Source of the DNA: Zygnema cylindricum
Lineage: Eukaryota > Streptophyta > Zygnematophyceae > Zygnematales > Zygnemataceae
DNA: 64,000 nt
Reading direction: 5' to 3'
Assembly: GCA_037447655.1 (NCBI GenBank)
Contig: JBBHKE010001395.1
Coordinates: 746,001 to 810,000 of the forward strand
Made by a program: the position numbers and the translations under genes. Positions 1-11,270 of the stretch are shown here, in pieces. The notes below the pieces were generated by a model, which made no database searches, was not told the origin of the DNA, and saw nothing but the letters and a program-made list of their open reading frames with translations. Numbering within the stretch: position 1 is the stretch's first letter; each line of letters begins with the position of its first letter.

Positions 1-408
1 TAACCAGTGTACCACCAGCTCAGATGTTACGTTGGTGGGTCCATTTTTATATAGGTTTTAGTGTGGATTGTACCACAATTCCGGGTATCAATCAGCACGA
101 TTTACGTACGTCAACAACATCCGAATGCTCTGAAATCTGTATGGAGAATCTTCGCTAAAAAACAAAGTAGCAAAACTAAGTTTTGGCTACATGCGAAAAT
201 ACCCTAACTTCTCCTGTCTTTGTCGTCACTTGTTGAAGCATTTAACGAATAATAAGCTCAACGATCTATAAAATACGATTCGGTTCATAGTTCAAAAGTA
301 GGCGTTTTTGTCGTAGGCCTTTTGTAGGCGCCTTTATCGTAAGTTGTGTTATGGGCTTTTCATGTGATCTTCTTCGATCGCTGCTTTGATTAGCGACCGT
401 CCGATCGT
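1..408. repeat. Direct repeat copy A (pairs with 1331-1738)
   Basis: This stretch matches 1331-1738 almost base for base with a constant offset of 1330. The match starts at or before the window edge and stops after ccgatcgt. Bases 1-21 are the end of a tRNA-like sequence that is complete in the other copy. From 286 it holds the start of a hAT-type MITE (CATAGTTCAAAAGTAGG) that is cut off at 408, whereas copy B runs on to a full element. Copy A therefore looks like a truncated duplicate. Confidence 0.9.
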
Positions 409-1262
409 TCAGGAACCTTTCTCTTCTAAAAAAAAAAGAGTTTTTCTCTCAAAAATTTTAGCAATGTATCGAATCTAAAAGTTTACATTGATTTTGTTTC
501 TTCCATAGGTGAGACGTGACTCTCTTCTCTCTTCATCCCTTTTTTTTCCCTAGTTTGTAACGTTTCGATGATAGTGAACCCTCAAAACAAACGCAAATTT
601 CTATGGTTTAAATTGCAAATAGATAACATGTCCTACAAATAAAGCAAAAATAATGAAATTTTGTGGTCTTAAAAAATAAAGAGAATATAGGCATTTTCAA
701 AAAAAAAAAATCTCAAATCATATCGTTTCGTAATTATTTGAGTTATCAAAATGATGAAATGAAAATGGACTTAAACGGAATCCGTTGGCTGGTTCGCATA
801 GAAAACTCTCCACGTCTTCCGTTAGTTTTAAAACTTCCTTGTAACTGAAATCCACAAAATTTCTGGAATTCATGTTTCTCGCAAATTTTAGAATTTCCCA
901 TATCTTTAGAACATTTTTCTGCCCGAAAAATTGGGGCAGCACCTAATGAAAGCCGGAAAAAAGGTCAATCAGGAAAAAAATTTGCCTGTCTAGTTAACAA
1001 TTGGGTAATAGATATTTCCAAAAGTTCTCTCATCATGTTCTTTTTTTCAATTTTTATGTCCATATTTTCAGGAAAGAAAAAGTGGTTTTCTTTTAAAATA
1101 TCCAGTGATATGATTTGTTATTACCACCCTTTTAAATTTTTTCCCCAACCTTATCACTCTCCACAGAATAGAAAAAAAAAAATCCCAGAAGAGAAAAATT
1201 CCAGGCTGTTAAGATTCCTAGAATCGGGGGATAGAATGAACGATCTTAATAAAGGGATTGAT
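409..1262. other. AT-rich spacer between the direct repeats
   Basis: I see no gene here. The sequence is AT-rich with short A and T runs. The open frames are short and not protein-like. Confidence 0.6.
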
Positions 1263-1351
1263 GAGCCGGCCAGGATTTGAACTTGGGACCTTCCACTGTA
1301 GCTATAATGTGGCTATAGCTGTGAATGTACTAACCAGTGTACCACCAGCTC
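1263..1351 (-). tRNA. tRNA-like sequence, probably a pseudo-tRNA or SINE head
   Basis: Read on the minus strand, the ends pair as a seven-base acceptor stem (GAGCTGG with CCGGCTC). A D-arm GTAC...GTAC surrounds ACTGGTTA, and the T-arm has the loop TTCAAAT and a B-box-like AGTTCAAATCC. The middle instead forms a 7-bp hairpin (AGCTATA/TATAGCT) whose loop lacks the usual T33, so no anticodon can be read with confidence. The length of 89 nt is long for a class I tRNA. A decayed tRNA or the head of a tRNA-derived SINE is more likely than a working gene. Part of it recurs at 1-21. Confidence 0.5.
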
Positions 1352-1738
1352 AGATGTTACGTTGGTGGGTCCATTTTTATATAGGTTTTAGTGTGGATTG
1401 TACCACAATTCCGGGTATCAATCAGCACGATTTACGTACGTCAACAACATCCGAATGCTCTGAAATCTGTATGGAGAATCTTCGCTAAAAAACAAAGTAG
1501 CAAAACTAAGTTTTGGCTACATGCGAAAATACCCTAACTTCTCCTGTCTTTGTCGTCACTTGTTGAAGCATTTAACGAATAATAAGCTCAACGATCTATA
1601 AAATACGATTCGGTTCATAGTTCAAAAGTAGGCGTTTTTGTCGTAGGCCTTTTGTAGGCGCCTTTATCGTAAGTTGTGTTATGGGCTTTTCATGTGATCT
1701 TCTTCGATCGCTGCTTTGATTAGCGACCGTCCGATCGT
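1331..1738. repeat. Direct repeat copy B (pairs with 1-408)
   Basis: This is the second copy of the 408-bp direct repeat. It begins inside the tRNA-like sequence and ends inside the hAT-type MITE, so its borders do not coincide with either element. That suggests segmental duplication rather than transposition of one unit. Confidence 0.9.
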
Positions 1739-1973
1739 CCAAATCTGACGATTTAAACTAAAAGTACCTCAAAAATCACAGAAAAAATAAAATTGTCCAA
1801 ATGTTTTTCAAAATATTGACAAGACGTTTCATTCTCTACCGATCGATGAACTCAACCCTGTTACTTTTTTTTCATTTTGCGACCAATACAATATGGGTCT
1901 TAAGGTCATATTGTATGTTTTGCGTACAATAGGCATATTGTATGGGCCTACTTTCACCTACTTTTCAACTCTT
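1616..1973. mobile_element. hAT-type MITE with 8-bp target duplication
   Basis: The element starts CATAGTTCAAAAGTAGG and ends with the degenerate complement CCTACTTTTCAACTCTT. It is flanked by perfect 8-bp direct repeats, ATTCGGTT, at 1608-1615 and 1974-1981. An 8-bp duplication is typical of the hAT superfamily. It encodes no transposase. Relatives lie at 41954-42259 and 42268-42418 and share the internal AATATGCCTATTGTA and AAGGTCATATTGTATG blocks. Confidence 0.75.
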
Positions 1974-2269
1974 ATTCGGTTATAGAACGAGATATATATT
2001 ATTATTTTAATGAAAAAAATCGACAAAACAATTCTGATTTTGCCACTTAACAACTTAACTTTTGGATTTTTGCGTTGGTGTTCCGATCACAATTTTTTTG
2101 TAATCTAATTTTTTGCAACTTTTGGTTTATAATTTGACAATTTCACAATTTTGTTGTTTTTGAAAACCTTTTCATTCTCAATAAATTGCACAAATATGTC
2201 TTTGAGTCGCAAAGCTCAAAAAACTCATCACAACTCTCTCATAAATGATCAATTGTACGGACGGAAGCC

Positions 2270-3552
2270 ATGGCCGCCAATTTCCCACGTGTGAACATCA
2301 TGACGCATCTATTTGTGCTTGCTACTTTGTCTACTCTAGCATTTCTCTCTCTCTCTCTCTCCTTCTCTCTCCCCTCTCTCTCTCCCTCCTCCCCTCCCCT
2401 CCCCTCTCTCCTCTCCCTCTCCCTCTCTCCTCCTCCCTTCCTTCCTTCTCCTTCTGTCCTCCCTTCTCCTTCTTTTCATTCATATTCCTGTCCTAAATTG
2501 TCTCAATTCCAATTACATTTCCTTGTGCTATTCCCGACTTCATGAACATGGCGTTATGCCCATTTCATGTCCTCAGTGTCCGTGGCGAATGTGTCGGAAA
2601 AAAGAGTGTACGCTAACAATGTAGTTGATGGAGTTTTCCCAAAATTGATCCCAGAAGGATTTCGACTCCACCGGATGCGTCCAATCCGTTTTCTCCTCTC
2701 AGCCGTCCATCCGAATCGACTTGGGAAGGCCTTTCATCATAGATTCCGTTACAATTTACGGAATTCCGGACCATAACGGAGCGACTATTGGCCTTTTGAG
2801 TCGTTTGGATGGAATGGAAGTGTGGGTCGGCGACTCAAGAGCTTTGGGCGCGCGATCTCTTAATCTCCGCTGCGCGGCAAAAGTGACTTATAGCTTCGAA
2901 GAAAATGGCGCGGCGTATCCTTTGGATATAAAGTGCGCCCGATTGGAGGGTCGCTATGTTTGGATTAAAGTGCGGTGATCCACATACATTTTGGCGTGCG
3001 AAGTGCAAGTTATGGGCACTCCTAATGGTGGGATTGTGGATTAGGTTTTTTATGTATTATTTCTTTTTTTGTGTGTGTGGATGTATGTTTATAAGTTGTT
3101 TTTGGCTTTTTTTGGGCTTTGAAGTTTAGTTTTTTTTGGTTCATAGTGGTTGGAGTATGTCGGTTTTTTTTGGTTTTGTAATTTGGGTGTTTGGTTTTCG
3201 AGGTTTTGAGATTTGGGTTTCTAAGTTTTTGTCCTTTACTTTGTTTTTTTTGGGTTCAGTTTTAGGTTGTTTGGATTTCGATTATATGGGAGGGATTTGG
3301 GATCTTGGTTCAAAACTTGAGTTTGGATTTGGGTTTAAATAGAGTTCAAGGCATGGATGTTCATTGCAATTTTTTTATCTGGTCAAAGCCTAACTCTCCC
3401 TTCCCTCTCCCCCTCCCTCTCTCCAATTTCACTTTATTTTCTTACAGAAGAGATAGGCGCTAAGCGGAAAAGTGTTTTGGAATCCAACGAATATTTGGAA
3501 AACGACAAAGATTATGGGCTTTTCTTCCCTAAGAACTACCCCGAGTACAACT
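2270..3552 (+). pseudogene. Secreted F5/8-type C (fucolectin-like) domain protein, broken
   Basis: A possible signal peptide is encoded from the ATG at 2270 or 2300 (MTHLFVLATLSTLAFL). A CT-rich stretch then leads to a splice acceptor (tcctcag, ending 2576). The next block opens with NVVDGVFP in one frame. From about 2660 to 2975 another frame gives SIRIDLGRPFIIDSVTIYG, VWVGDS, LEGRYVWIKV and, after a TGA at about 2977, ILACEVQVMG. This order (beta strand with DLG, V.VG, GRYV, CEV) fits F5/8 type C or fucolectin (FTP) carbohydrate-binding domains. A possible last exon at 3447-3552 ends in TAA, with AATAAA near 3689. One frameshift near 2640 and one stop break the domain. The domain call is by motif only. 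Confidence 0.5.
2344..2470. repeat. CT-rich low-complexity tract
   Basis: This is a (CT)n/(CCCT)n run that gives spurious Ser/Leu/Pro open frames on the plus strand. It lies between the signal-peptide-like start and the F5/8C block and probably belongs to an intron. Confidence 0.85.
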
Positions 3553-5085
3553 AAATGCACATTTTTAAAGAATATTTTTGCCAGTTTTCATATGTCTATC
3601 TTTTCGTATGTTTAATACTATTACCATTCATTGGGAAACAATTGGACATATCGGTCGATTAAGTCAAAAATCAAGACTTTATGACTGAATAAAGAATCCC
3701 TACAATTTGTAATGTAGGTTTAGAAGGATATGTTTTTGAAGTTTTTGACAATATTTAGGTTTTCAAATGAAAGTAACATGTCAAAGATATTGTCATTTCA
3801 CATGGTTAAATTTTGTTACTTCAAGAGGATATCATATTTCTCAGAGAGGATAGAACGTATTTTAAGTCACACTTGAAATTTTTTTGGTCAACATCTGTTA
3901 AAATTTGTTGAAGAATAAGTGAATGAGGTTGATGTGAACACATCCCTCTTTTTGAATTTCCATCATTTCTTTGAACAGGTTTTGGTCATTAAATATAAAA
4001 GGTAAACAAAGGTCTTCGACTTTTTGTTTCGATTAATATTAGGTTTTTTACCACTGTTTAGGACATTTTCTATCCATTTTAATTGATAGATTCTCTCATT
4101 GGATGAACTTCTGAGAATATTCAGCTTTTTTAGGGTTATTTTTTTTGCATACTTTTTTAATATTATGGACAATTTTCTTCTCTTTGTTGTTTTTTTCTCC
4201 GACTCAGGTTTCTCCTCGTTATAAGAGTTTTTATCAAATATGTTGTTTTTGTGAAAATTTTCTATTAAAAAAAACTTTTGGCAATGATCAACTGCTTTAT
4301 AAAAAACATTCGTGAGGATGTTGGCTAAACAACAATAACAACAAAAAATAAAAAAGTGTTTAATCTGAAAAAATGATTTAATTAAAATATACGTAATTAA
4401 ATTTTTGACGAAGATAATATTTTAGTTTCTGAAATTGAAACACTGGTGTTCAAGACAACAATCATAAAAATTTGGAGATAATTAGAAAAAAAATGTTTCT
4501 GTTTACCATAATTATTATTATTGTTTTTTTACGATTGTATTGCTTTTAGTATGTGTAATGTTGATTACTTCACCTCCCTCGACTCCTATTCAAATATTAT
4601 ATAAGATATTATATTCCCATTTTTCATTTTAAAAATAGATTTTTTTTTTTGTGTTTATGTCACATCTATGTTTTCATTACTTGAAGGATTTTTTTTTATT
4701 TCATTTTTATTGTTCTTGATATTCTTTTACAATTTAATTGTTTTTTTTCTCATTAATAGTATAATCATATTTTCTCATATTTTAGTGTTAAAATAAAAGC
4801 CAATTCCACGTTCAATCCTCAAAGAAAAAACAAAAACAAAAAAAACAAAAACGGAAACTCTCTTCAGGCAATCCTAAATTTTATATTTTTTGAAAAAGAT
4901 AAAATAAAGTTGTAAAATTGAAGGACAATTGTTCGCGCAAACTATAAAAATTGAAACTCCAAAAATTAATTGAAACTATAAAAATGTTAAAAAATCTTAG
5001 ACATAAAAAGTAATTCTTCCACCAAAGAAAATACTTTCACTTGAAATTATTGTTATAAGTATCTGAAAATTCTTTGGTTATCCCC
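3553..5085. other. AT-rich intergenic stretch
   Basis: I see no gene or recognisable element. The sequence is strongly AT-rich with many short T and A runs. The only longer frame (minus strand, 3963-4172) is Lys/Ile-rich and looks compositional. Confidence 0.6.
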
Positions 5086-5345
5086 CCCCCCTCAAACGAC
5101 GTCATCGGAAACCCTCCCACCCACCCCAATTCCCATCGACCCAAACCCATCCCTCTCCTTCCCCTTCTAACACCGACACACTCCCTCCATCCCTTCCCCT
5201 ACCTTCACAACACCGACATCTCTCCCCCTATCCCCTCCCCTCCCCTACCCACACCGATATCTCTCCCCCCATCCCTTCCGTCATATTTCAACACCGACAT
5301 TTCTCCCCCTATCCCTACCTCCACAACCAAACTTTCCTTCTTTGA
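5086..5345. repeat. C-rich degenerate minisatellite
   Basis: Roughly 50-bp units built around aacaccgacatctctccccc are repeated about four times with drift (near 5168, 5210, 5253 and 5290). The Pro/Ser open frame across it is an artefact of the composition. Confidence 0.65.
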
Positions 5346-5479
5346 CACGTAAGCCTTTTTTCAACACTCATCTATATCGACCATCCCGATGGGCTCCCTT
5401 GAGTAATTCAACAAGGTTTTTAAGGATTTTTCTAGTTTATCTATATATTTTAAACATCTTATACATCTTATACATCTAT

Positions 5480-5498
5480 GTATCTATATATCTACGTA

Positions 5499-5567
<69 letters not shown>

Positions 5568-5569
5568 GT
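5480..5569. repeat. (TA)n tract, lower flank of copia element 1
   Basis: A TA microsatellite ends directly at the LTR border. The upper end of the same element (16268) also abuts a long TA tract, so the element appears to have inserted into a TA microsatellite. Confidence 0.85.
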
Positions 5570-6602
5570 TGTAACTCTGAGATCTCCCTAGGTCCTCAGA
5601 GTAGGCAACTCACGCGAAGCCTCTAAGATAACCCTGACCCCTTTATGTTTCAGCAAGAATAACTACCACCTTGGAAGACAAAAACTCTGACCACCTTCAC
5701 CATTGTGAAGGCAAGACTCCCCTGAGTTGATAGCAAAAAGAATCTCTGAATTTGCTCCCCTAGCAGTAAGTTATGAAGGGTCAAATTTTACCTTTAGTAC
5801 AGAAGCTCTTTGGAGAGAGGGTCCAATCTATGAAATTTTTCTAAGTCCTATCTCTCTTTAAAACTCTATCTACTGAAGTACGACACCAATCATAATACTG
5901 TATCGTACAGAAAGGTACAGGTGGCGGTGTAATTTCTGTATGGCCATTGTTCGACATGGCCAATAAGTCGACACATGTAATTTTTGGATTCGATCCTGAA
6001 ATCCCTGGAGATGCCGTATTCCAATATGGTTGTGCCACGTGTTATTCAATGTGACGTTGACTGCAAACCGCCGAAAAACTAAACCACGATCTCAGCATGC
6101 TTCGCGGCCGTCCGATTAAAACGGATTTCAATCGTAGCCTTCATAAATACTTGCGCGATATTTGTTTCGCTTTCGAAACAAATTGCGCGGTATCCGTTTT
6201 TAATATTCCGTACGCCTTACATTACAAACTGTTTTTATGTCCAAATATCCCATTAAATGAAATAGCCTACGTGTACAGATTTATCTATTTATCAAACCAT
6301 ATACCGTATAACTTTGATTCTAGTCTAACTGGCTAAGGCTACCAGTTACAAACAGCTTTAGCGGACGGCAGGTACCAGGTTCAAATCTTAGGCCCGTCAA
6401 TAACTATTTTGGAAAATCTACCAATCTAAAGTCTGTCCCCGTCTGGATAGCATAGGCGGCCATGGCTCTATCTCCCTCTCCAACTTTCAATGACTGCGAC
6501 AAGTGTGGGAGCTAGAGAGAGGAGTTAGAGGCAAACTGCATCTGTTTCTTTTCTGCATTTTACACAACCTAGAAAATACTGAAATAGCCTTTAATTTTTA
6601 CA
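5570..6602 (-). repeat. 3' LTR of copia element 1
   Basis: The tract matches 10901-11270 joined to 15608-16268. Both copies share the blocks around CTCAGAGTAGGCAACTCAC, the TACTGTATCGTACAGAAAGG hairpin region and the ACACAACCTAGAAAATACT end. A tRNA-like piece (ggttcaaatct near 6379) reads antisense to the element. Confidence 0.9.
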
Positions 6603-6625
6603 CTGCCCTTATTTTCTAGTCACTT
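6603..6625 (-). other. Polypurine tract of copia element 1
   Basis: Read in the element direction, the bases just before the 3' LTR are GACTAGAAAATAAGGGCAG. Element 2 has almost the same sequence (GACTAGAAAATAAGGGGAG) before its own 3' LTR. The purine run next to the LTR fits a plus-strand primer. Confidence 0.8.
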
Positions 6626-6784
6626 CTTATTTTAAGACCACACTTCTCTCGGCAGAAAATTAGTTTAAGAGAAGGCAGTACCATTTCACTATCTGGTTTA
6701 TACTCCATACTGATTATTTTGTTTTCTACTTTTTCTTTAACACTTCTAAGTCTAATGTCCATGTGTTTGGCTTTAAAGTTATGT

Positions 6785-9700
6785 TTAGGATTGGCAGAAA
6801 TGGCAATTGAGCCTGATTATCACAAAACACTTTTTGGTACTCTTAAGATGACCAAGCTCACCAAGCAAAGACTTGACCCACATTAGTTCTTTTACATCAG
6901 AGTAAGAAGCCATGTACTCTGCCTCCATGGTGGACTGGGCAATGACCTTTTGCTGCTTGCTGCTCCAGCAGTTAGCTCCATCACCCACATACAATACATA
7001 TCCAGATGTGCATCTCCTCATAGGAGCATCCCCATAGCTGGCATCACTCCAAGTGGTGATGTCTGCATTGTTCCCACCCAAATGCAACCATAGATCCCTA
7101 TTTCCTATGAGATATCTAAGGACTCTCTTAGCTGCCTCCCAATCTTTCTTAGTGGGAGCATTCAGACTCCTACTTTGTACTTCTTCAACTGCGGCTATGT
7201 CCGGACGGGTAAAATTCATGAAATATATTAGGCTGCCCACTACCTGTCTATAAGGGATGGTCTGCATAATTTTTTTCTCTTCCGGGCCTACCTCATCATC
7301 TAAAATTTTTTCTCCATCTTCCACACTCCCCTCACTTCCCTTCTTTAATTCCATAGGAGTGGTACAACTATTAGCCTTGTTCATTTGGAATTTTTCTAAC
7401 ATATTTCCAATGGCCTCCTTTTGAGTTGATCTTATTATTTTCTTATCTCTGTCTCTCTCTACCTAAATTCCCAAAATATACCTTGGTTCTCCCATATCTT
7501 TCATCTCAAATCTTCCTTTTAGATTATTTTTCAACTTATTTATTTTATCCAACGATTTACTTAAAACAAGCAAATCATCAACATAAATTGCTATAAAAAT
7601 AATTCCTTCTTCATCCTCAAACAAATAAATTGAGTGACGTGAGCTGATCCAAATATATCCCAAACCTGTAAGAAACTCATCGAGCTTCTTGTTCCATTGC
7701 CGGGGCGTCTTTCTCAGACCATACAAAGATTTGATCAATCGGCATACCTTGCTTTCCTCCCCTTGCTCCACAAATCCTTCGGGCTAACGCATAAAAATTT
7801 CCTCTTCCAACTCTCCATGTAGGAAGGCAATCTTGATGTCCATTTGATGCATTTCCATGTCTTCTGCTGCCGCCATACTGAGAAGTATCCGAACCGAAGG
7901 GAACCTGACGACCGGAGCAAATGTCTCCTCGTAGTCAATTCCCTCTTTCTGCGTAATTCCTTTCGCCACTAACCGAGCCTTGTAGCGCTCAATGGTGTTA
8001 TTCGGGTTGAGTTTCAACTTAAATACCCACTTACACCCAATTAGGTTCCTGTCAGGAGGATAATCCATCAATTCCCATGTATCAGCAGCCATAATTGAGG
8101 CCGTCTCCTCATTAATGGCTGTCTTCCACCGGTTTCTCTCACGATAAGTCATTTCCTCATTGTAAGTTTGTTGTTCATCGGGGTGAGACAATTTGGTTAC
8201 CTTATCGTTGACTTGCCTCTCTTGCAGTATTTTGCTGCTTCTTCTTCCTCCCTCAAACTCGGTTTCCGGAATAGATGGCTCTCTTGAATTTATCCGAACA
8301 GTTTCTACTTCTCCACTATCCCTTGCTTCCAGGTCGATTTCCACCACGCCTTCCGCTTCGGTTAGAGTTAATACTTGGGGTTTCCCATTTGGGTCTTTCT
8401 CGATTTGATTTGTGCATCTAAGATCATCATCTTCTTGAAATCCTGGATTGTTAGGAAGCTCAAAGTCATCAAAATTTTCTGACTTAAATCTGATTCTGAC
8501 TGTCTTTGTATGCTTTAAGGGATCTATAGATTTTTCTTCATCCATAACCACTAGATGCTTCACTAGGATAATATCCTCTCTTTGGAGATCTTACACTCTA
8601 TATCCTTTTACATCTTCATCTTATCCTAATATATATCTTGGTTTTCTTTTTGGATCTAACTTCCAGTTTGACCGATCTGTGTCGAAACTGAACACTTGAC
8701 TACCGAAAACCTTTAAGGGTGAAATATCTCGTTTTCGGCCTGTCCATCTCTCATATGGTGTTTGGCTTTAAACTGTTGAAGTAAGAACTCTATTCATGTT
8801 ATAATTTGAAGAATCATTGCTTCTGCCCAAAACTTCTTTCCTATCTTCTTATGTGACAGCATACTCCTAGCACTATCACTGAGTGTTCTATTTAACCTTT
8901 CAGCTACACCATTCTGCTCAGGATTTTCAAGAACTGTCTTTTGGTGTTGCACTCTATCTTCTCTCAAAAAATCCTCAAACTGGTTAGAGGTATACTCTCC
9001 ACCATAGTCACTCCTTACTCTCTTGATTGAGGTTTCATAGAGTTTTTCACTCCATGCTTTATATTGTTGAAAACATTCCTGAGCCTCTGACTTGTTTTTC
9101 AAAAATTAAACCCTGGAATAAAGAGACCAATCGTCGGTGATAGTCATCAAAAATCTCTTCCCTCCGCGTGATGGCACTCTTACTGGACCCTAAATATCTA
9201 TGTGTACTAAATTTAGAATCTTTTCTCCCTTATAGGTGGAAGTTTTTGGGAAGGGTAACCTGTGTGCTTTACCTTGAGCACATCCACTACAATCACTTTG
9301 ATTCTCACTCTCACCGAACTAAATTCCTTCCACTACTCCCATCTTTTTCATCTCTCTTAACTTATCAAGATTCACATGCCCAAGCCTCTTATGCCACAAC
9401 ATTATATCATGAACACCAGCATAATAAAGTTTCTTCTTTTCATTGCTTAAAATCAGCCTAAATATCCCTTGGCTATCTTTTTCAGCAGTAAAAATAAACT
9501 TCCTCCTCAAAACTAGCAGTAAAGACTCTTTTCCTAGTGCTAGTATCAAAACCCTTACCATCTAATACAGACGTGGAGATGAGGTTTTTGTTCAGCTCCG
9601 GAATAAACAATGCATCACAGAATGTAACTATGGATGTCTTTCCTTCTACTAACACTTTTAGATCTACCAATCCTACAAGAGTAGTACTAACTATCCTCCC

Positions 9701-10896
9701 ATCTCCGTACTCTATCTCTACGGTGGGAATCTTTCTTATCTTAGTGAACAAGTGTTTATCTTTACACATGTGCATGGATGCACTTGAGTCTACAATACAG
9801 CGTGTTTCACCTTTGAATCCACCGAAAGCACATTTCTGCTTTCGTTGAATTTCGACCTCGTTTTTCCCTTCCAACTCCTCATCCAATAGGAGTTCATCGT
9901 CCTCGTCCTCGGTTCCACCTCATGTACCTATGGCACAAGGGCCTTTTTCTATCCTCTCGGGGGTCCACCGGTCTGCCCCTCCTTTAACTGCAGCTCGGTT
10001 AACTTAGTGCATTCAACCATATAGTGCCCTACGAAAATGGCACAAACCCTTGGGAGTCCTTGGTCCGAACTCCTCGATCTGATTTTTCTATCCCTCCCCT
10101 CGATTATTTCCAACCTTTTTCTTGGAATCATTATTCCTCAAATCGGTCCCAACTGCCAAAGCTTGACCACTCTTTCATCCCATTCGGATCTCAATTGTAT
10201 TCTTCAAACTAGAATCATCCCTACCACTGAATTCCAAATCCACTTTGAGTCCACCAAGTCTTGCACACGGTTGACTATGTTCTCGAACTCTTCGGGTAAC
10301 TTCATCACTAAACAATTATCTTTTCCTTTTCACTAAATACTTTTCCAGCACTCTCTAGTTCCACGAAAAGTGTAGCAAACTCATTGCAAAAATCCAACAT
10401 CTTCCCCCCTTTGTATACATACTCCTTAATTTTCTGATCAGCCAACTGTTGTTGCTGAATTGTACCACTTCGGTACATCTCTATGAGAGCCACCCAAAGA
10501 TCGGATGCCCTCTCTACCTGCAAATGGGGAGATGCAAGCCGAGGATGAAGTGTTTAGTGCTATATTGTTGTAGTCCCAGGTATCGATATCATTCTCCTCG
10601 TTCCTCTGAATGGGTGACATGAATGCCGAACCGGTTGCTATTGGTGTGACCGTCTCCTTCTCCTTGCCTTTGTTCACCACCTCCCCTTCCATTGTCTCCT
10701 CCGTTGAAGATAGATCTGCATCTCTAGTGAATCTGCCTCCCGTAAATCCTGGAGGTATTCTAAGACTTGATGGACGCCTCACCCGTCCACTCACTATTCC
10801 CCAAAAACGTTTCTCACATAGAGCTTTTATCATCATACTTTCCCAGTATATGAAGCCAGCTCCATTGAATATGGGCAACCTAGATGGTGGGCCCAT
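6785..10896 (-). pseudogene. Gag-pol polyprotein of copia element 1, broken
   Basis: The start codon is the ATG at 10896-10894, inside the primer site. Gag runs to about 9950, and its zinc knuckle is degenerate (VGHYMVEC kept, one Cys of CX2C lost). Protease at 9886-9482 has DSSAS where DSGAS is usual. A WHKRLGH pre-integrase motif lies near 9380-9410. The integrase core at 9102-8794 has RSDYGGEY and PEQNGVAERLNRT. Reverse transcriptase at 8563-7463 has KARLVAKG, the QMDIKIAFLHG block and YVDDLL. RNase H at 7402-6785 has TTWSDASYGD and STMEAEYMA. A TAG replaces a probable CAG just before PEGF (near 7783), and several frame changes separate the blocks. It reads as a recently dead but complete copia polyprotein. 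Confidence 0.9.
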
Positions 10897-10900
10897 AACC
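10886..10900 (-). other. Primer-binding site, half-tRNA type, overlapping gag ATG
   Basis: In element direction the 15 nt directly after the LTR are GGTTATGGGCCCACC. From general knowledge this is complementary to the anticodon stem-loop of plant initiator tRNA-Met (GGUGGGCCCAUAACC), not to a tRNA 3' end. Drosophila copia is known to use such an internal tRNA fragment. The ATG in the site is the first codon of gag. Confidence 0.8.
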
Positions 10901-11270
10901 TGTAACTCTAAGACCTCGATAGGTCCTCAGGGTAGGCAACTCACACGAAGCCTCTAAGATAACCCTGACCCTTTTATGTTTCAGCAAAAATAACTACCAC
11001 CATGGGAGACAAAAACTCGCACAACCTTCACTCCTGTGAAGAAAAGACTCCCCTGAGTTTATTGCAAAAAGAATCTCTGAATTTGCTCCTGTGAGCAATA
11101 AGTTATGAAGGGTCAAAGTTGACCTTTTGTACAGAAGCTCTCTGAGAGAGGGTCCAATCTATGAAATTTTCTAAGTCCTATCTCTCTCTAAAACTCTATC
11201 AACTGAAGTACAACACTAATCATAATACTGTATCGTACAGAAAGGTACAGGCTGCGGTGTACTTGTATGG
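10901..11270 (-). repeat. 5' LTR of copia element 1, first part
   Basis: The sequence follows the 3' LTR (5570-5950) closely until 11270, where element 2 begins. The last five bases, tatgg (11266-11270), are one copy of the element 2 target duplication. Confidence 0.9.

Noticed and set aside
5342-5626. 94-codon frame with Tyr/Ile repeats
   Set aside because: It is translation of the (TA)n tract.
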